From contig NZ_CP034752.1 of the NCBI RefSeq assembly GCF_004295645.1, positions 372,001-436,000 of the forward strand: a stretch of DNA of 64,000 bases, written 5' to 3'. The DNA is from Limnobaculum zhutongyuii (GTDB taxonomy: Bacteria > Pseudomonadota > Gammaproteobacteria > Enterobacterales > Enterobacteriaceae). The translations under genes were made by a program, and so were the position numbers. Of the stretch, positions 27,195-35,320 are shown in pieces. Position 1 is the stretch's first letter. Every line of letters begins with the position of its first letter. The notes under the pieces are model-generated. The model saw nothing but the letters and a program-made list of their open reading frames with translations, had not been told where the DNA came from and ran no database searches.

Positions 27195-27548
27195 ATGTCA
27201 TCATTGATTATCACTGTTTGCATGTTGACGCTGAGCAACGTGTTCATGACTTTTGCCTGGTATGGGCATTTAAAATATTTTCATAGTAAAACCTGGGTGA
27301 TTGCCGCGTTAGTCAGTTGGGGCATTGCGCTGTTTGAATATCTGTTGCAAGTGCCGGCCAACCGAATAGGGTATGAAGTTGCCAGCGCAGGCCAGTTAAA
27401 GATTATTCAGGAAGTGATTAGCCTGACGGTATTTATTCCTTTTTCCATGTACATACTTAAAGAACCTTTTCGTACTGACTATATTTGGGCTGGCTTGTGC
27501 CTGCTGGGTGCGGTGTTCTTTATGTTCAGGAATAAAATCATGGTATAA
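27195..27548 (+). CDS. DMT-superfamily small membrane protein (DUF486)
   Basis: A 117-aa inner-membrane protein with four hydrophobic helices. It resembles the DUF486 branch of the drug/metabolite transporter superfamily (NVFMTFAWYGHLKY near 15-28, LLQVPANRIGY in the middle). The substrate is unknown. It starts six bases after the readthrough end of the frameshifted entericidin frame. It is not the same family as the adjacent SugE, though both are four-helix proteins. Confidence 0.75.
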   Translation: MSSLIITVCMLTLSNVFMTFAWYGHLKYFHSKTWVIAALVSWGIALFEYLLQVPANRIGYEVASAGQLKIIQEVISLTVFIPFSMYILKEPFRTDYIWAGLCLLGAVFFMFRNKIMV

Positions 27549-27617
27549 TTACCAAGCTGTACTATTTTACTTCAGGATTTACTGAAATAAGGTTAGCAGC
27601 ATCTGCTTATTGGCTGG

Positions 27618-27661
27618 TTGGGACGACCCAATCACGCATCATCATTTCAGGGGACGACCCC
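27618..27661 (+). promoter_or_regulatory. Guanidine-II riboswitch (mini-ykkC)
   Basis: Two adjacent hairpins each display an ACGA loop: TTGGG-ACGA-CCCAA (27618-27631) and GGGG-ACGA-CCCC (27650-27661), 18 bases apart. This is the defining mini-ykkC/guanidine-II architecture. The sugE ribosome binding site (GGGGAG) follows at once. By established knowledge, guanidinium binding makes the two loops kiss and frees translation of the exporter. Confidence 0.93.
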
Positions 27662-27684
27662 AAAGTATCAGGGGAGTACCTGTT

Positions 27685-27999
27685 ATGGCATGGATTATTC
27701 TGTTTATTGCCGGTTTACTGGAAGTCGTATGGGCAATTGGTTTGAAATATAGCCACGGATTTACCCGTTTAACCCCCAGCATTATTACCGCAGTGGCAAT
27801 GGCTGCCAGCGTTTTTCTGTTGGCAAATGCAATGAAAACGCTACCTGTAGGAACCGCATATGCAGTCTGGACCGGTATTGGTGCTGTTGGCGCCGCGGTA
27901 ACTGGGATCGTTTTGTTGGGAGAGTCTGCCAGCGTAATGAGAATAATCAGCCTGTGTCTGATTATTGGCGGTATTATCGGCCTGAAGTTTAGTTCGTAA
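27685..27999 (+). CDS. sugE: SugE/Gdx guanidinium exporter
   Basis: A small multidrug resistance family protein, 104 aa, with four transmembrane helices, that exports guanidinium in exchange for protons. The start MAWIILFIAGLLEVVWAIGLK contains the essential Glu13. GTAYAVWTGIGAVGA is the family core. The ATG at 27685 follows the riboswitch and its ribosome binding site. A longer frame starting at 27610 would translate the riboswitch and is rejected. Confidence 0.95.
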   Translation: MAWIILFIAGLLEVVWAIGLKYSHGFTRLTPSIITAVAMAASVFLLANAMKTLPVGTAYAVWTGIGAVGAAVTGIVLLGESASVMRIISLCLIIGGIIGLKFSS

Positions 28000-28004
28000 T
28001 AATA

Positions 28005-28040
28005 TAAACCCACCTGACCTCTTGATTTCGGGTGGGTTTA
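28005..28040. terminator. Bidirectional terminator between sugE and the TetR gene
   Basis: TAAACCCACC pairs with GGTGGGTTTA around a 16-base loop, and TTTTT follows on the plus strand. It overlaps the last codon of the convergent TetR gene. Confidence 0.7.
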
Positions 28041-28733
28041 TTTTTCGGCGGTATTATCCAGTGGATTAAGAGATTTAAGCACCGACAGGCTATGGTTAAG
28101 GTTCTGTTTATTGTTGGCAGCTAAACGCTCCAAACCTGCAACAATGAATGAGAGTAAGTATTCACATGCCTGTTCTTTGTCTTCCACTGAACAGAGCTGT
28201 TGCGACAACCCACCGATACGATCGACTTCCGAGAAAGTGTTACACATTACACCTACCATAAAATCAAAGCCCCACTGAATACTGGCTTCATCGGCATCAG
28301 GCATAGCACGACGCATTTCCTGTTGAAAGCGTGCAGCACCAGAATCAAATTGCTCCTGCAATAGTGACAGGTTGTAACCCAGTAGGGTTGATACGATACG
28401 TGCATAGCTGCGCCAACCTGCACCGCCGTTTAAATGCCAGAACAGGTAGGGCGTCACGAAAGCATGAACAATTTGCTCAATGGAAAGCGGTTTGCCGCCA
28501 TTTTCATTGCTGAAGTAATCAAGAAGCTGCAAGCGAGATTCACTTAACAGGCCAATTCTGCGTTTAATTACCGCATCAAACAGCGCTTCTTTAGTACCAA
28601 AATGATAGTGGGCCAGAGCCAGTTTTACATCGGCTTTTTGAGTTATCTGACGGATAGATACGGCATCATAGCTACTCAGGGCGAAGAGTTCTTCGGCGGC
28701 ATTAAGAATTTTTTCTGATGTTGATATTTGCAT
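28038..28733 (-). CDS. TetR-family repressor, probable regulator of the BKACE operon
   Basis: A TetR/AcrR-type regulator of about 231 aa from the Met at 28733 (MQISTSEKILNAAEELFA). The reading frame extends to 28793, but those 20 extra basic residues are atypical and neither start has a good ribosome site. The helix-turn-helix is at about 28-48 (SIRQITQKADVKLALAHYHFGTKEAL). The C-terminal domain (about 70-215) would bind the inducer. It is divergent from the catabolic operon. Two near-palindromic sites lie in the gap (28988-29003, 29016-29031) and are probable operators. Confidence 0.85.
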   Translation of the reverse strand: MQISTSEKILNAAEELFALSSYDAVSIRQITQKADVKLALAHYHFGTKEALFDAVIKRRIGLLSESRLQLLDYFSNENGGKPLSIEQIVHAFVTPYLFWHLNGGAGWRSYARIVSTLLGYNLSLLQEQFDSGAARFQQEMRRAMPDADEASIQWGFDFMVGVMCNTFSEVDRIGGLSQQLCSVEDKEQACEYLLSFIVAGLERLAANNKQNLNHSLSVLKSLNPLDNTAEK

Positions 28734-28987
28734 GTCGTATTTTGATACCATCAAAGAGGCGACCAGTGGCTTCCTGGCTAAACGTTTGATCATTATAAAG
28801 CCGCATAGCAGAAATACATCTAATTTTATCCGCTTACCGTCTTCAACTATACCTGCTCACAGATTCTGACTCTCAGGGCAGGCTTTAATTACCTCTCTCT
28901 ATCATCCTATTTTTTAACACATTAGAAACCCTTTATTTACCTGATAACGATTTTTCAGGATCCACTTCACGATCTTTTAAAAATGGG

Positions 28988-29031
28988 TTGGACGACTGTC
29001 TAAATAATCTATAGGTTGGACGTACGACCAA
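28988..29031. promoter_or_regulatory. Pair of operator-like palindromes for the TetR regulator
   Basis: TTGGACGTACGACCAA (29016-29031) is a 16-bp near-perfect palindrome with one central asymmetry on each arm. A related copy, TTGGACGACTGTCTAA, lies 28 bases upstream (28988-29003). Both fall in the divergent gap between the TetR gene and the cyclase operon. Helical-phase spacing near 28 bases suits cooperative TetR dimers. Confidence 0.65.
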
Positions 29032-29099
29032 ATAATAATTCCTGATTTAAAGAAAAGCAGTGGATACCCGTTTAGATAAATAAAAAGTGAGTGTGTCAT

Positions 29100-29873
29100 A
29101 TGAAAATTATCGATCTTAGCGTAACTATTGAAGACAGCACCCCTTGCGATCCGCCTTCAATGCCTACCAAAATTGATTATTGGGGCCATGAAAAAGGCGC
29201 TGAACATATGCGTCAGTTTTTTCCGACGGCAACAGACAAAGATTTACCAGAAGGCCTTGGCTGGTCAATTGAATATGTGCAGCTAACCACTCATAGCGGC
29301 ACCCATCTGGATGCGCCATGGCATTACCATCCAACGATGAATAAAGGTGAGCCAGCCCGAACGATTGACCATATCCCTCTGGAATGGTGTTTTTCTGACG
29401 GCGTCAAACTCGATTTTTCTGAAGTTCCTGGTGAGGGCGGCAAAATTACCGTAGCTCATCTGGAGGCTGAGCTGGAGCGTATTGGTTACAGTTTAAAACC
29501 GCTGGATATCGTAGTGATTCATACTGGAGCGATGAAGCACTGGGGAACAACGGCATACACCAGTGCCGGTTGTGGCATGAGCCGTGAGGCAACGTTATAT
29601 CTGTTGGAACGGGGCATCAAAGTAGTGGGAACCGATGCCTGGAGTTGGGACCGTCCTTTATCGCTGATTGCCGAAGAGTTTGAGAAAACCGGTGATTCCT
29701 CGCTGATATGGGAAGGTCACTTTGCCGGTATTGAACGCGAATATTACCACATGGAAAAAATGAACAATCTTGACCAGTTACCACCATTTGGTTTCAAGAT
29801 CGCCTGCTTCCCTGTGAAGATTAAGGCCGCCAGCGCCGGTTGGTGCCGGCCGGTTGCCATGTTCGACCTCTGA
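29100..29873 (+). CDS. Cyclase-family metal hydrolase (kynurenine formamidase/isatin hydrolase fold)
   Basis: A 257-aa metal-dependent hydrolase of the cyclase family (Pfam Cyclase). The metal-binding motif HSGTHLDAPWHY at about 63-74 fits HxGTHxDxPxH. Relatives hydrolyse amides or lactams such as N-formylkynurenine and isatin. It is the first gene of a six-gene operon ending in beta-keto acid cleavage, so it may open a cyclic or amide precursor. That is inference. The ATG at 29100 is preferred to a GTG at 29091 (adds MCH) because the conserved MKIIDLS start fits the family. Confidence 0.85.
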   Translation: MKIIDLSVTIEDSTPCDPPSMPTKIDYWGHEKGAEHMRQFFPTATDKDLPEGLGWSIEYVQLTTHSGTHLDAPWHYHPTMNKGEPARTIDHIPLEWCFSDGVKLDFSEVPGEGGKITVAHLEAELERIGYSLKPLDIVVIHTGAMKHWGTTAYTSAGCGMSREATLYLLERGIKVVGTDAWSWDRPLSLIAEEFEKTGDSSLIWEGHFAGIEREYYHMEKMNNLDQLPPFGFKIACFPVKIKAASAGWCRPVAMFDL

Positions 29874-29888
29874 TAGGGAGACGACATC

Positions 29889-31148
29889 ATGACGAATTCC
29901 AGTAGTACCACAACGGGCAAGAAAAATACCAAATGGCACGTACTGTTTGGTGGCTTCTTTGGTTACATGTTTGATGCAGTCGATATATTGCTGCTTGCGG
30001 TTTCTATGCCGGTGATTATTGCCGACTTGGGTATTTCTAAGGCGGATGGCGGATTGCTGGCGACCTCAACCATGGTGGGTATTGGCCTGAGTAGTATTGT
30101 TGTTGGCTGGTGTGCGGACAACTATGGTCGGCGTAAAACGCTGTTCTGGAGTCTGATGCTATTTAGCATCCTGACGGCGGCGATTGCTTTTACCAGCACG
30201 TGGTTTGAAATATTAGTCCTGCGTTTTCTGGCTGGTCTGGGGCTGGGTGGGGTATGGAGCATTATCGTTGCTTATATATCTGAAACCTGGCCGGCGAAAC
30301 AGCGTGGGCGTGCGGCCTCTTTCGTACTGAGTTCATTTCCGGTTGGTGCCGGGCTAGCTGCATTCCTGTCATATCTGATCATTCCCAGCTACGGCTGGAG
30401 AGCACTTTTCTTGTGTGGCGCGGGTGCCATCATTGCGGCAGTTTATTTCCTTATTTTTGTTCCGGAATCAGAAACCTGGAAGAAGGAAAAAGAGTCACGT
30501 AAAAATAAGAGCGAACGCGTATCTATTTCAGAGATTTTCTCACCAGAACTGGCGCGTAATACCGTACTTGCCACTATCGTTGCCAGCTTTGGTCTGATTG
30601 GATACTGGGGCTGTACCACCTGGTTACCGCTGTTTTTAACTCAGGATCGTGGACTGAGTCTGGAGAACATGTCTCTGTTCTTCGTGGTGCTCAACGTTGG
30701 CATGTTTGTTGGCTATAACGTTTTTGGCGTAGTGGCAGATAAGGTCGGCCGTCGTACGGCTTTAATCTGGTCGTTTATCGGTACCGCTATTACTTTACCC
30801 ATTTATGTCAGTATGACCGGGGAAATGGCTCTGCTTATTATGGGGCCGGTATACGCCTTCTTTACCGCTTTCGTCGGATTGATGGGCTCCTATTTCCCTG
30901 AATTATTCCCAACCCGAGTACGTACCATTGGCGCTGGCTTCTGTTTCAATATTGGCCGCGGCGTATCTGCATTCGCACCATTTGCCATGGGCTTTATTGC
31001 TCAAAGCTATGGCTTAGTCACCGGCATTATGATCTGCGCAGTGTTCTTCTGTCTGGCAGGATTCATGATGTTTGCTCTCCCTAATATCGACGGCAAAAAA
31101 CAGCCGACAGCAGCACAGTCGAATCTTGAAGCGCAGGAAGGAAATTAA
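29889..31148 (+). CDS. MFS transporter of the aromatic-acid/sugar-acid type
   Basis: A 419-aa, 12-helix major facilitator. The loop 2-3 motif is present (GWCADNYGRRK, near 78-88), as is the repeat in the second half (GVVADKVGRRT). The N-terminal segment GFFGYMFDAVDILLLAVSMPVI resembles AAHS/sialate-type acid:proton symporters. It lies 15 bases after the hydrolase gene, inside the catabolic operon, so it probably imports the pathway substrate. Substrate identity cannot be read from sequence. Confidence 0.85.
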   Translation: MTNSSSTTTGKKNTKWHVLFGGFFGYMFDAVDILLLAVSMPVIIADLGISKADGGLLATSTMVGIGLSSIVVGWCADNYGRRKTLFWSLMLFSILTAAIAFTSTWFEILVLRFLAGLGLGGVWSIIVAYISETWPAKQRGRAASFVLSSFPVGAGLAAFLSYLIIPSYGWRALFLCGAGAIIAAVYFLIFVPESETWKKEKESRKNKSERVSISEIFSPELARNTVLATIVASFGLIGYWGCTTWLPLFLTQDRGLSLENMSLFFVVLNVGMFVGYNVFGVVADKVGRRTALIWSFIGTAITLPIYVSMTGEMALLIMGPVYAFFTAFVGLMGSYFPELFPTRVRTIGAGFCFNIGRGVSAFAPFAMGFIAQSYGLVTGIMICAVFFCLAGFMMFALPNIDGKKQPTAAQSNLEAQEGN

Positions 31149-31149
31149 C

Positions 31150-31983
31150 ATGAACAACAAAACTATTATTACCGTTGCGACTACCGGAGCTTTTCCAACT
31201 AAGGAAGACAATCCGAATATTCCTCTGACGCCAAAAGAGATTGCCAATGATGTTTATGAGTGTTGGCAGGCGGGCGCTGCAATTGCGCATTTACATATGC
31301 GTGATGATCAGGGAAAAGGGACGATGAATATCGATAAATTCACCGAAACCGTAGCCCTGATTCGTGAGAAATGCGACATCGTGATTAATCTCACGACGTC
31401 AGGCGATCTGAATGCGACTGATGAAACCCGAATGATGCATGTGGCGGCCCTGAAACCTGAACTGGCTTCTTATGACTGCGGTTCAATGAACTGGGCCCAT
31501 AGCGGTTTGTTTATCAACCATCCTAAATTTTTAGAGCAGCTTGGTCAGGTGATGATCGACAGTGGAGTAAAACCAGAAATCGAAATTTTTGATGCCGGTA
31601 TGTTCTATAACTCGCTCTATTACATCAAGAAAAACCTGATTAAAACACCCGCTTACTATCAATTAGTGCTGGGTGCTGCAGGCGGTACGGCTGCCACGGT
31701 AGAGAATCTGGTGTATTTGAAAAATCTGTTGCCGCCAGAGGCGCACTGGTCAGCATTTGGTATTGGTAAAGGCCATATGCCGATTCTGCTGGCAACGCTG
31801 GCTTTAGGTGGGCACGTACGAGTCGGTATGGAAGATAACGTTTATTACAGTAAAGGCCGTCTGGCTCAGTCTAATGCAGAGTTTGTTTCCCGTGCGGTGC
31901 GTCTGGCGGATGAGGCTGGCCGGGGTACGGCAACGCCTGCGGAAGCGCGTCAGATTCTGGGCCTGAAAGGAGCAGCATTATGA
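31150..31983 (+). CDS. BKACE beta-keto acid cleavage enzyme (DUF849)
   Basis: A 277-aa zinc enzyme of the BKACE family. It condenses a beta-keto acid with acetyl-CoA and cleaves it to acetoacetate plus a new acyl-CoA. The zinc-binding HLH is at residues 47-49 (AIAHLHMRD), and EIEIFDAGM and GIGKGHMP match the family. The ATG at 31150 (MNNKTIITVATTGAFPT) is preceded by GGAAG, two bases after the transporter stop. Downstream thiolase and CoA-transferase genes would recycle acetoacetate. It overlaps the thiolase start by four bases. Confidence 0.9.
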   Translation: MNNKTIITVATTGAFPTKEDNPNIPLTPKEIANDVYECWQAGAAIAHLHMRDDQGKGTMNIDKFTETVALIREKCDIVINLTTSGDLNATDETRMMHVAALKPELASYDCGSMNWAHSGLFINHPKFLEQLGQVMIDSGVKPEIEIFDAGMFYNSLYYIKKNLIKTPAYYQLVLGAAGGTAATVENLVYLKNLLPPEAHWSAFGIGKGHMPILLATLALGGHVRVGMEDNVYYSKGRLAQSNAEFVSRAVRLADEAGRGTATPAEARQILGLKGAAL

Positions 31984-33158
31984 GTGATATCGTCATTGTT
32001 AACGCGTCAAGAACGGCGATTGGCAGTTTCGGCGGTGCTTTAGCTTCGGTTCCGGCACCTGAACTGGGTACATTGGTGGCAAAAGATGTGATTAAACGTG
32101 TCGGTATTGATGCCAACGAAATTGATGAAGTGATTCTGGGCAATGTGCTGCAATCCGGCCTTGGTCAAAACCCCGCTCGTCAGGCCGCATTAAATGCAGG
32201 AATATCTGAAAGAGTACCGGCAACCACCATTAACGTGGTTTGTGGTTCAGGCCTGAAGAGCGTGATCATGGCGGCGCAAATGATTGCCGCAGGGGATGCC
32301 GAAACTGTTCTGGCTGGTGGTATGGAGAATATGTCAGCAGCCCCCTATCTGTTAGATAAGGCTCGTTGGGGCTATCGCATGGGTAACGGCACTTTGGTCG
32401 ATACGGTGGTACATGACGGATTGAGCTGTGCCTTTAATCAATACCATATGGGAATGACGGCAGAGAATATTGCCGAACGCTATCAAATCAGTCGCGCTGA
32501 GCAGGATGAAGTCGCCCTGCGTTCCCAGCAGCGTGCGATTGCTGCAATTAACAGCGGTGCTTTTGGTAAAGAAATTACGCCGGTAACCATCCGTCAGAAA
32601 AAAAGTGAAATTCTGTTTGATAAGGATGAATACCCACGGGCTGACGCGTCAGCGGAAGCGTTAGCGAAATTACGTCCGGCATTTAAAGCGGATGGGAGCG
32701 TGACGGCTGGTAATGCCTCCGGTATCAATGATGGCGCAGCAGCGTTGATAGTGATGAGCGCTGAAAAAGCAAAAGCGCTCGGTTTAAAACCAATGGCGCG
32801 TATTCGCGGCTATGGCTCCGGTGGTGTTGATCCCGCGTTTATGGGGATGGGGCCGGTTCCGGCAACGCTTAAGGCGTTGGAAAAAGCTCGCCTGAGTATT
32901 TCCGATATTGATCTGATTGAGGCAAATGAGGCTTTTGCCGCACAGTTTATCGCGGTTGGCAGAGAGCTGTGTTTTGACGTCGAAAAAACCAACGTCAATG
33001 GTGGCGCTATTGCGCTGGGCCATCCAATTGGTGCCTCTGGTGCACGTATTCTGGTGACGCTTCTGCATGCGTTACAGGCACGGGATAAAACCTTCGGACT
33101 GGCAACCCTATGTGTTGGTGGCGGGCAGGGTGTTTCTGTCATTGTCGAGCGGATATAA
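31980..33158 (+). CDS. Acetyl-CoA acetyltransferase (thiolase)
   Basis: A 392-aa type II thiolase that splits acetoacetyl-CoA and CoA into two acetyl-CoA. The nucleophilic Cys88 is in INVVCGSGLKSV, the His is in GGAIALGHPIGASGAR, and the C-terminal Cys is in LCVGGGQG. The ATGA overlap with the BKACE gene implies coupled translation. In this operon it completes the acetoacetate branch. It resembles AtoB. Confidence 0.93.
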   Translation: MSDIVIVNASRTAIGSFGGALASVPAPELGTLVAKDVIKRVGIDANEIDEVILGNVLQSGLGQNPARQAALNAGISERVPATTINVVCGSGLKSVIMAAQMIAAGDAETVLAGGMENMSAAPYLLDKARWGYRMGNGTLVDTVVHDGLSCAFNQYHMGMTAENIAERYQISRAEQDEVALRSQQRAIAAINSGAFGKEITPVTIRQKKSEILFDKDEYPRADASAEALAKLRPAFKADGSVTAGNASGINDGAAALIVMSAEKAKALGLKPMARIRGYGSGGVDPAFMGMGPVPATLKALEKARLSISDIDLIEANEAFAAQFIAVGRELCFDVEKTNVNGGAIALGHPIGASGARILVTLLHALQARDKTFGLATLCVGGGQGVSVIVERI

Positions 33159-33172
33159 AAGGAGAAAGGGCA

Positions 33173-33832
33173 ATGAAATCCAAAGTGATGAGCAAGGATG
33201 ATATTACCCGCCATTTCCGTGATGGTATGAGCGTAATGTTTGGTGGCTTTATGGGGAGTGGTACCCCGCCAACCATTATGAAAATGCTATTTGAATCAGG
33301 CGTGAAAGACTTAACGCTGATTGGCAACGATACTGCTATACCGGGTATTGGTGTGGCACCTCTGATTGAAGCGGGACGAGTGAAGAAAGTGATCGCCTCT
33401 CATATCGGGCTTAATCCGGAAACCGGACGTCAAATGATGGCAGGGGAGATGGAGGTCGAACTGGTACCACAGGGAACGCTGGTGGAGCGTATTCGGGCTG
33501 GCGGTTCCGGATTAGGTGGTTTTCTGACGCCAACCGGGGTTGGAACTGTCGTGGAGCAGGGTAAGCAGCGTATGACCATTGACGGTCGTGACTATCTATT
33601 GGAGATGCCGTTGAAAGCCGATCTGGCGGTTATTCATGCTAAACGCGGCGATACCGCGGGTAACCTCTACTATCGACGCTCCGCCAGAAACTTTAATCCG
33701 ATTATTGCGCTGGCGGCAGAGCAGGTGTTTGCTGAGGTAGAGGAGCTGGTTAACGTTGGCGATCTCGACCCGGATATGGTGATGACGCCCGGTATGTTAG
33801 TCAGCGGCCTGATAAAAGGAGATGAGTCATGA
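33173..33832 (+). CDS. 3-oxoacid CoA-transferase subunit A (AtoD-like)
   Basis: The alpha subunit of a family I CoA transferase, 219 aa. With the next gene it moves CoA from an acyl-CoA to acetoacetate. The start MKSKVMSKDDITRHF has AGGAGAAAGG upstream. The glycine-rich GGFMGSGTPP is near residues 22-31. Family features GIGVAPLIEAGRVKK and GGSGLGGFLTPTGVGT are intact. It overlaps subunit B by four bases. Confidence 0.92.
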   Translation: MKSKVMSKDDITRHFRDGMSVMFGGFMGSGTPPTIMKMLFESGVKDLTLIGNDTAIPGIGVAPLIEAGRVKKVIASHIGLNPETGRQMMAGEMEVELVPQGTLVERIRAGGSGLGGFLTPTGVGTVVEQGKQRMTIDGRDYLLEMPLKADLAVIHAKRGDTAGNLYYRRSARNFNPIIALAAEQVFAEVEELVNVGDLDPDMVMTPGMLVSGLIKGDES

Positions 33833-34497
33833 GTCCAAAAGAGTTTATTGCCCGTCGCGTGGCGCAAGAGCTAAAAGACGGTGACATTGTGAATCTGGGT
33901 ATCGGTTTACCCACGCTGGTGGCCCATTATCTGCCTGATGATGTGGATATTGTTCTGCAATCGGAAAACGGTTTTTTAGGTATCTGCCCGGTGGATGAAG
34001 CAAATCCTGACCCTGATTTGGCCAATGCGGGAGGGCAACCGTGCGGCATTATTTCCGGAGGCTCGACGTTTGACAGCTCTTTTTCTTTTGCCCTGATCCG
34101 CGGTGGTCATGTGGACGCCTGTGTTTTGGGGGGGCTGGAAGTCGATCAAAAAGGCAATCTGGCGAACTGGATGATACCGGGCAAGATGGTACCCGGTATG
34201 GGCGGCGCTATGGACTTAGTCACCGGAGCGCGCAAAGTGATTGTTGCCATGGAACACAACGCTAAAAACGGTACAGCGAAAATTCTTAAACAGTGTGCAT
34301 TGCCGCTAACCGCAGAAAACTGTGTATCGATGATAGTTACCGAACTGGCGGTATTTCGCTTCAAAGATGGTCAGTTGGTGCTCACTGAGCATGCGCCGGA
34401 AGTATCGGTAGAAGAGATTAGGGCAAAAACAGACGCTGAGTTTGTTATCGATGAGCAACTCAAACCGATAGTGGTTGCAGAGTCTCTCACTGCCTGA
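33829..34497 (+). CDS. 3-oxoacid CoA-transferase subunit B (AtoA-like)
   Basis: The beta subunit, 222 aa, carrying the catalytic glutamate that forms the CoA thioester (Glu46 in QSENGFLG). GIGLPTLVAHYLP and GGHVDACVLGGLEVDQ are the family core. It is the last gene of the catabolic operon, followed by a strong terminator. With the BKACE and thiolase it forms a closed route from a beta-keto acid to acetyl-CoA plus an acyl-CoA or free acid. Confidence 0.92.
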   Translation: MSPKEFIARRVAQELKDGDIVNLGIGLPTLVAHYLPDDVDIVLQSENGFLGICPVDEANPDPDLANAGGQPCGIISGGSTFDSSFSFALIRGGHVDACVLGGLEVDQKGNLANWMIPGKMVPGMGGAMDLVTGARKVIVAMEHNAKNGTAKILKQCALPLTAENCVSMIVTELAVFRFKDGQLVLTEHAPEVSVEEIRAKTDAEFVIDEQLKPIVVAESLTA

Positions 34498-34544
34498 AAA
34501 TTATAATAAGACAGCTAACAAAATAACTCCTTGATTACCCGTTT

Positions 34545-34595
34545 GTACCATCCGGCAAAGCTTCTCCTCCTGCGTAGCCGGATGGTACTTTTTTT
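34545..34595 (+). terminator. Terminator of the BKACE operon
   Basis: A perfect 12-bp stem, GTACCATCCGGC / GCCGGATGGTAC, is followed by a run of eight or more T residues. Confidence 0.93.
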
Positions 34596-34753
34596 CGAAT
34601 CTTTCGTGTAATAAACCCTGTAATAGACCCCACCACTCTTTTTTAAGTCCTGAACATAAATTATCCAACTATACTTCTGGTAACCCTGACTTTGGGGTGA
34701 AATAACGCAATTTAGACTTAACCGTTTCAGCCACAGTGGGCATTGGCTATAAA

Positions 34754-34767
34754 TCGAAACGTTTCGA
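34754..34767. promoter_or_regulatory. RbsR operator 1
   Basis: TCGAAACGTTTCGA is a perfect palindrome matching the LacI/PurR-type core CGAAACGTTTCG known for E. coli RbsR. It lies about 125 bases upstream of rbsD. Confidence 0.8.
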
Positions 34768-34835
34768 TGAAGGTCACAATTTTTCCAAAATCCTTTTGCT
34801 TTCCCCGACGAATTTTCTAATACTCCCGATAACAA

Positions 34836-34847
34836 CGAAACGTTTCG
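34836..34847. promoter_or_regulatory. RbsR operator 2
   Basis: CGAAACGTTTCG is a second perfect copy, centred 81 bases downstream of operator 1 and about 45 bases before rbsD. Two operators in near-integral helical turns could allow looping. Confidence 0.8.
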
Positions 34848-34891
34848 ATGACGGTAAAACCGCCAAATCAGTTCAACAGAAGGTGGGATAA

Positions 34892-35311
34892 ATGAAAAAA
34901 GGTAAGCTGCTTAACTCCATGCTCTCTTCCGTGATTTCGCAGTTAGGGCATACCGATACGCTGACTATCGGCGATGCGGGTTTACCCATTCCTGCATCCG
35001 TTGAGCGTATTGATTTAGCACTAACGCTTGGAGTGCCTTCATTCTTGCAGGTATTTGATACCGTAACGGATGAAATGCAGGTTGAAAAAGCGATTATTGC
35101 CAGTGAAATCAAAGAAAAAAACCAGCATATTCATCAAGAGTTGCTGACCCGTCTTAAACAACTGGAACAGTGTCAGGGCAATGTTATTGCGCTGGAGTAT
35201 GTTACCCATGAACAGTTTAAGGCTTTATCCCATAGCAGCCGGGCCATTGTCCGTACGGGTGAATGTTCCCCTTACGCCAATATTATTTTGTGCTCCGGCG
35301 TTGTGTTCTGA
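34892..35311 (+). CDS. rbsD: RbsD, D-ribose pyranase
   Basis: A cytoplasmic enzyme that interconverts beta-pyranose and beta-furanose forms of ribose before phosphorylation. It is 139 aa (E. coli 139). MKKGKLLNSMLSSVISQLGHTD contains the catalytic His, and the C-terminal VRTGECSPYANIILCSGVVF is diagnostic. AGGTGGG precedes the ATG. It is the first gene of rbsDACBKR. Confidence 0.97.
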   Translation: MKKGKLLNSMLSSVISQLGHTDTLTIGDAGLPIPASVERIDLALTLGVPSFLQVFDTVTDEMQVEKAIIASEIKEKNQHIHQELLTRLKQLEQCQGNVIALEYVTHEQFKALSHSSRAIVRTGECSPYANIILCSGVVF

Positions 35312-35320
35312 GGTACTCCT

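Larger units (their letters stand above)
34498..34891. other. Intergenic region with terminator and rbs control sites
   Basis: It holds the catabolic-operon terminator (34545-34595) and the two RbsR-type operators (34754-34767, 34836-34847), each listed separately. A 106-residue minus-strand frame here crosses these sites and is not protein-like. Confidence 0.8.

Noticed and set aside
34515..34835. 106-residue minus-strand frame between the CoA-transferase and rbsD
   Set aside because: It crosses the terminator and an rbs operator and has no protein-like features.
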